From contig DAITAZ010000015.1 of NCBI GenBank assembly GCA_036824045.1, positions 16,061-80,060 of the forward strand: a stretch of DNA of 64,000 nucleotides, given 5' to 3'. The notes beneath the pieces were generated by a model, which was not told where the DNA came from, made no database searches, and worked only from the letters and a program-made list of their open reading frames with translations. This DNA comes from DAITAZ01 sp036824045. GTDB taxonomy: Bacteria; Pseudomonadota; Gammaproteobacteria; Burkholderiales; Rhodocyclaceae. The position numbers and the translations under genes are program-made. Below, in pieces: positions 60,649-64,000 of this stretch (the stretch's first letter is position 1; the number at the start of each line of letters is the position of its first letter).

Positions 60649-61539
60649 ATGAACTTCAAGACTTTGGAAGATTACGTCGGCCATACGCCACTGGTGCAGC
60701 TGAAACGGTTGCCGGGGCTGTGTGCGAGTACCGTTTTGGCCAAGCTGGAAGGAAACAATCCGGCGGGCTCGGTGAAAGACCGCCCGGCACTCAGCATGAT
60801 TCGGCATGCGGAGGCCAGGGGGGCCATACGGCCAGGCGATACGCTGATTGAGCCCACAAGCGGTAATACCGGCATCGCGTTGGCGATGGCAGCGGCGATG
60901 CGGGGTTATCGGATGATTCTGGTGATGCCAGAACATCTCAGCATCGAGCGACGGCAGACGATGCGGGCGTATGGTGCCGAGATTGTCCTTACACCCGAGT
61001 CCGGGGGGATGGAGATGGCGCGGGATGTTGCCGAGCGGATGCGCGATTCCGGTGAGGGCATCATTCTTGACCAGTTTGCCAACCCCGATAACCCGCTTGC
61101 GCACTACGAGGGCACCGGACCTGAACTCTGGGAGGGTACGGGGGGGCGGATCACGCACCTTGTGAGCAGCATGGGAACCACCGGGACGATCATGGGATGT
61201 TCAAGCTATCTCAAGGAGATGAACCCTGCTATCCAGATTATCGGCTGCCAGCCCATGGAGGGCTCCCAGATTCCGGGGATCCGCAAGTGGCCAGAGGCCT
61301 ATCTGCCCAGAATCTACGAGCGTTCCAAGGTTGATCGTCTGGAATATGTTAGCCAGGGCGACGCTGAAGACATGACGCGTAGACTGGCACGTGAGGAGGG
61401 TATCTTTGCGGGCATTTCCTCTGGGGGTGCAATGTGTGTGGCGCTCCGTCTCGCTCGTGAAGTCGAAAACGGGGTCATTGTCTCGATCGTGTGTGACAGA
61501 GGGGATCGTTATCTCTCCACAGGGGTGTTCCCCGCGTAA
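60649..61539 (+). CDS. cysM: Cysteine synthase B (CysM)
   Basis: A PLP enzyme that makes cysteine from O-acetylserine, and in CysM enzymes also with thiosulfate as sulfur donor. The 296 residues show the PLP lysine in NPAGSVKDRPAL, the substrate loop EPTSGNTGIALAMAAAMRGY and the phosphate-binding GTTGTIMG. The wording CQPMEGSQIPGIRKWPEAYLP is CysM-like rather than CysK-like. A possible -10 element (TATGAT at 60608) lies upstream. Confidence 0.95.
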   Translation: MNFKTLEDYVGHTPLVQLKRLPGLCASTVLAKLEGNNPAGSVKDRPALSMIRHAEARGAIRPGDTLIEPTSGNTGIALAMAAAMRGYRMILVMPEHLSIERRQTMRAYGAEIVLTPESGGMEMARDVAERMRDSGEGIILDQFANPDNPLAHYEGTGPELWEGTGGRITHLVSSMGTTGTIMGCSSYLKEMNPAIQIIGCQPMEGSQIPGIRKWPEAYLPRIYERSKVDRLEYVSQGDAEDMTRRLAREEGIFAGISSGGAMCVALRLAREVENGVIVSIVCDRGDRYLSTGVFPA

Positions 61540-61588
61540 GTCGCGAAGCCGGGCGCGGAAGCCCCGCCGTCGGACAGGAGACTAGAGT

Positions 61589-62371
61589 TTGGCGCCAGTA
61601 CTGGTTTTTGACATCGAAACGATTCCCGACATTGAGGGAATACGGAAACTGTACGATCTGCCCCCCCATTTGGCGGATGGCGAAGTTGCGGAGTTCCTTC
61701 ATCAGAAACGCAGAGCCGCTACCGGAAGTGATTTTTTGCCTTTGCATTTGCAGAAGGTGATCGTGATCTCGTGCGTGCTGAGGGACAAGGACCAGTTTCG
61801 AGTCTGGTCGCTCTCCGAGCCTGAGTCGGCAGAGGGAGAGATCATTCAGCGGTTTTTTGACGGAATTGAGCGTTTCATTCCCCAGCTGGTTTCTTGGAAT
61901 GGGGGGGGATTCGATCTGCCAGTCCTTCATTATCGAGGGATGATCCACGGTGTCACCGCACCGCGGTACTGGGATCTGGGAGACGATGACCGGGACTTCA
62001 AGTGGAACAATTACATTAGCCGTTACCACTCGCGACATCTCGACTTGATGGATTTGATGGCGCTTTACCAGCCAAGATGCAACGCGCCGTTGGATGATTT
62101 GGCAAAGCTTTCCGGCTTTCCGGGAAAGCTCGGGATGGATGGCGGCGCAGTGTGGGAGGCGTATCAAAACAACGGTATCTTGGAGATACGAGATTATTGT
62201 GAAACCGATGCTGTCAATACATATCTGGTTTATTTGAGATTCCAGTTAATGAGAGGGCATTTGAGTCGCGAGGGGTACGACGAAGAACTTGAGAGGGTAC
62301 GAAGCTACCTCTCCGGCAATCCAGCTCCTCACTGGAGAGAGTTTCTCGCCGAATGGCCCGAAGGCATTTGA
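61589..62371 (+). CDS. DnaQ-like 3'-5' exonuclease (predicted PolB-type)
   Basis: A 260-residue protein with an RNase H-like exonuclease fold of the kind found in family B DNA polymerases. Catalytic acids are seen in LVFDIETIPD (Exo I), SWNGGGFDLPVLHYR (Exo II) and DYCETDAVNTYLVYLR (Exo III, DEDDy type). It lacks a polymerase domain. It could act in repair or RNA processing, but no role is assigned for this family as far as I know. The start is TTG 61589 behind AGGAGA. It ends 42 bases before the next gene. Confidence 0.85.
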   Translation: MAPVLVFDIETIPDIEGIRKLYDLPPHLADGEVAEFLHQKRRAATGSDFLPLHLQKVIVISCVLRDKDQFRVWSLSEPESAEGEIIQRFFDGIERFIPQLVSWNGGGFDLPVLHYRGMIHGVTAPRYWDLGDDDRDFKWNNYISRYHSRHLDLMDLMALYQPRCNAPLDDLAKLSGFPGKLGMDGGAVWEAYQNNGILEIRDYCETDAVNTYLVYLRFQLMRGHLSREGYDEELERVRSYLSGNPAPHWREFLAEWPEGI

Positions 62372-62413
62372 ACAACAAGTTGATTTACTGTAGCTTTCAT
62401 AAGGAGAAAACAC

Positions 62414-62674
62414 ATGGGTCTGATCGGAACAATCGTAATTGGATTCGTTGTAGGGGTGCTGGCGAAGTTCTTTCATCCGGGCAAAGACGATCTGGGGTTC
62501 ATCATGACGACGCTGCTGGGGATCGGTGGTTCGCTGGTGGCGACTTATGGCGGACAAGCCATGGGCATTTATCGGGCAGGAGAAACTGCCGGGTTTATTG
62601 GCGCTGTTGTCGGTGCCGTTGGCTTGTTGGTGGTCTACGGATTTGTAAAGCGTAGCGGTGGTGCACCGCAGTAA
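62414..62674 (+). CDS. GlsB/YeaQ/YmgE family membrane protein
   Basis: An 86-residue protein almost wholly hydrophobic and glycine-rich, with three membrane spans. The start MGLIGTIVIGFVVGVLAKFF and the pattern LGFIMTTLLGIGGSLVA and GFIGAVVGAVGLLVVYGF are typical of the transglycosylase-associated (GlsB/YeaQ/YmgE) family. Members are linked to stress responses, but the activity is unknown. AGGAG lies seven bases before ATG 62414. Confidence 0.9.
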   Translation: MGLIGTIVIGFVVGVLAKFFHPGKDDLGFIMTTLLGIGGSLVATYGGQAMGIYRAGETAGFIGAVVGAVGLLVVYGFVKRSGGAPQ

Positions 62675-62754
62675 CCAGATAAAGCTCAGGCGCTTGCTGA
62701 AATGCGCAGCCGGGCAGGAAGATTTCTGGCCTTAAGAGGCTGAAAACTGAACGA

Positions 62755-62801
62755 AAAAAGGGTGTTTCTGGGGGCTGAACGCTCCCAGAAACACCCTTTT
62801 T
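62755..62801. terminator. Bidirectional terminator between the YeaQ-like gene and acnB
   Basis: A perfect 18-bp inverted repeat (62755-62772 and 62784-62801) runs from an A-tract to a T-tract, so it has a U-run in both directions. It separates two convergent genes. Confidence 0.92.
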
Positions 62802-62830
62802 GTCAGACGAATGAGCCTAGCAGTACGCCA

Positions 62831-64000
62831 TCAAGCCTCGACAGTTGCCGCGACTTCAACAAAAGCCGGGATCTGGTCGAAGTTCATATAGCGATAAACA
62901 TCAGCAGCCTTGGCGTTCACCAGCTTGATCTGCTCCATGTACTCGTCTTTGGTCACGATCCGGCCGGCTAGGGCGCACATCGCGGCCAGTTCGGCGGAGC
63001 CGAGGTAGACGCGGGTGTCGATGCCCAGGCGGTTGGGGAAGTTGCGGGTCGAGGTCGACATCGCCGTGGAACCCTTGCGAATCTGCGCCTGGTTGCCCAT
63101 GCACAGCGAGCAGCCCGGCATTTCCATGCGGGCGCCGGCCTTGCCGAGGACGCTGTAGTAGCCTTCTTCGGTCAGGATCAGGGCGTCCATCTTGGTCGGC
63201 GGGGCGATCCACAGGCGGGCCGGGATGTCGCTCTTGCCGTCCAGTACCTTGCCGGCGGCACGGAAGTGGCCGATGTTGGTCATGCAGGAACCGATGAAGA
63301 CTTCGTCGATCTTGTCGCCGGCGACTTCGGAGAGCAGCTTGACGTCGTCCGGGTCGTTCGGGCAGGCCAGGATCGGCTCGGTGACTTCGGCCAGGTCGAT
63401 TTCGATGACGGCGGCGTACTGGGCATTGGCATCGCCCTTCAGCAGTTCGCCGTTGGCGATCCAGTCTTCCATCGACTTGATGCGGCGCTTCAGAGTGCGG
63501 GCATCCTGGTAGCCTTCGGCGATCATCCACTTCATCAGCGTGATGTTGGAGCGCATGTACTCGACCACCGGTTCCTTGTTCAGCGCGATCGCGCAGGCGG
63601 CGGCGGAACGCTCGGCAGCGGCGTCGGACAGTTCGAAGGCCTGTTCGACCTTGAGATCCGGCAGACCTTCGATTTCCAGGATGCGGCCGGAGAAGATGTT
63701 CTTCTTTCCCTTCTTCTCGACGGTCAGCAGACCCTGCTTGATGGCCCACAGCGGAATAGCGTTGACCAGGTCACGCAGGGTGATGCCGTCTTGCATCTTG
63801 CCCTTGAAGCGAACCAGCACGGATTCCGGCATGTCCAGCGGCATGACGCCGGTGGCGGCGGCAAAGGCAACCAGACCGGAACCAGCCGGGAAGGAGATGC
63901 CGATCGGGAAACGGGTGTGCGAGTCGCCACCGGTACCGACGGTATCCGGCAACAGCAGGCGGTTCAGCCAGGAGTGGATGACGCCGTCGCCCGGACGCAG
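62831..64000 (-). CDS. acnB: Bifunctional aconitate hydratase 2/2-methylisocitrate dehydratase AcnB, C-terminal part
   Basis: AcnB interconverts citrate and isocitrate in the TCA cycle and can act on 2-methylcitrate products. The frame is open to the right edge; the visible 389 residues are roughly the C-terminal 45 percent. It runs from LRPGDGVIHSWLNRLLLPD through GTGGDSHTRFPIGISFPAGS, a cluster region GSCMTNIGHFRAAG, and GCSLCMGNQAQ, which hold the cysteines for the 4Fe-4S cluster, to STSTRNFPNRLGIDTRVYLGS. The start and the HEAT-like N-terminal domain lie outside the window. It converges with the YeaQ-like gene. Confidence 0.96.
   Translation of the reverse strand: MRPGDGVIHSWLNRLLLPDTVGTGGDSHTRFPIGISFPAGSGLVAFAAATGVMPLDMPESVLVRFKGKMQDGITLRDLVNAIPLWAIKQGLLTVEKKGKKNIFSGRILEIEGLPDLKVEQAFELSDAAAERSAAACAIALNKEPVVEYMRSNITLMKWMIAEGYQDARTLKRRIKSMEDWIANGELLKGDANAQYAAVIEIDLAEVTEPILACPNDPDDVKLLSEVAGDKIDEVFIGSCMTNIGHFRAAGKVLDGKSDIPARLWIAPPTKMDALILTEEGYYSVLGKAGARMEMPGCSLCMGNQAQIRKGSTAMSTSTRNFPNRLGIDTRVYLGSAELAAMCALAGRIVTKDEYMEQIKLVNAKAADVYRYMNFDQIPAFVEVAATVEA

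Overview
This 64 kb window reads as one contiguous piece of chromosome from a betaproteobacterium, most likely in or near the Rhodocyclales. That placement is an inference. It rests on the gene order gyrA-serC-pheA-hisC-tyrA-aroA/cmk-rpsA-ihfB-lapA-lapB, on betaproteobacterial-type OmpA proteins with a WKNSTGLCWRAGYWTPA segment, on a phasin-like granule protein, and on a bidirectional Hox hydrogenase. No insertion sequence, phage gene, CRISPR array or rRNA operon was found. Base composition is GC-rich, with a local dip around 39.4-41.5 kb.

Layout. At 1-7 kb lie the 3' end of relA, trhP, a phasin-like gene, aroG-serB, slyD and bcp (overlapping), and a zinc alcohol dehydrogenase. At 7-16 kb lie a VTT-type membrane protein, an exported protein of unknown function, mfd and comEC (divergent), an alpha/beta hydrolase, a DUF599 membrane protein and an ABM-fold protein. 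At 16.3-21.3 kb is an NAD-linked [NiFe] hydrogenase operon: hoxF, a single reading frame covering HoxU and HoxY, hoxH, and a HoxW-type maturation protease. A very large DUF748/AsmA-like gene converges on it, followed by yaaA and an M14 carboxypeptidase.

At 27-33.3 kb, on the minus strand, is a late flagellar block in transcription order fliC, flaG, fliD, fliS, fliT, a fliK-like gene and fhlB. It is followed upstream by a GGDEF diguanylate cyclase and a two-component pair (REC-PAS-HisKA_3 kinase and LuxR-type regulator). Sigma-28-like promoters can be read in front of both fliC and the GGDEF gene. At 38-41.5 kb lie gltX, a phosphodiesterase-family gene, tRNA-Leu(UAA) and ubiG. At 41.6-44.4 kb two paralogous ompA genes flank an mtaD-type deaminase.

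From 44.7 kb onward is a long plus-strand housekeeping run: gyrA, the aromatic supraoperon serC-pheA-hisC-tyrA-aroA::cmk, rpsA, ihfB, lapA, lapB, then ugd, rfaE1 and hldD for sugar nucleotides and LPS heptose, then cysM, a DnaQ-like exonuclease and a YeaQ/GlsB-type membrane protein. The window ends inside acnB on the minus strand.

The most unusual feature is the hydrogenase operon. HoxU (diaphorase ferredoxin subunit) and HoxY (small hydrogenase subunit) are joined in one frame, yet a strong Shine-Dalgarno sequence and an in-frame GTG sit exactly at the junction, so the gene may make both a fusion and a free HoxY. Other points worth a look are FliA-type control of the diguanylate cyclase, degenerate cluster ligands in HoxF, the AroA-Cmk fusion, a C-terminally extended Bcp overlapping slyD, and a hairpin in the rpsA leader.
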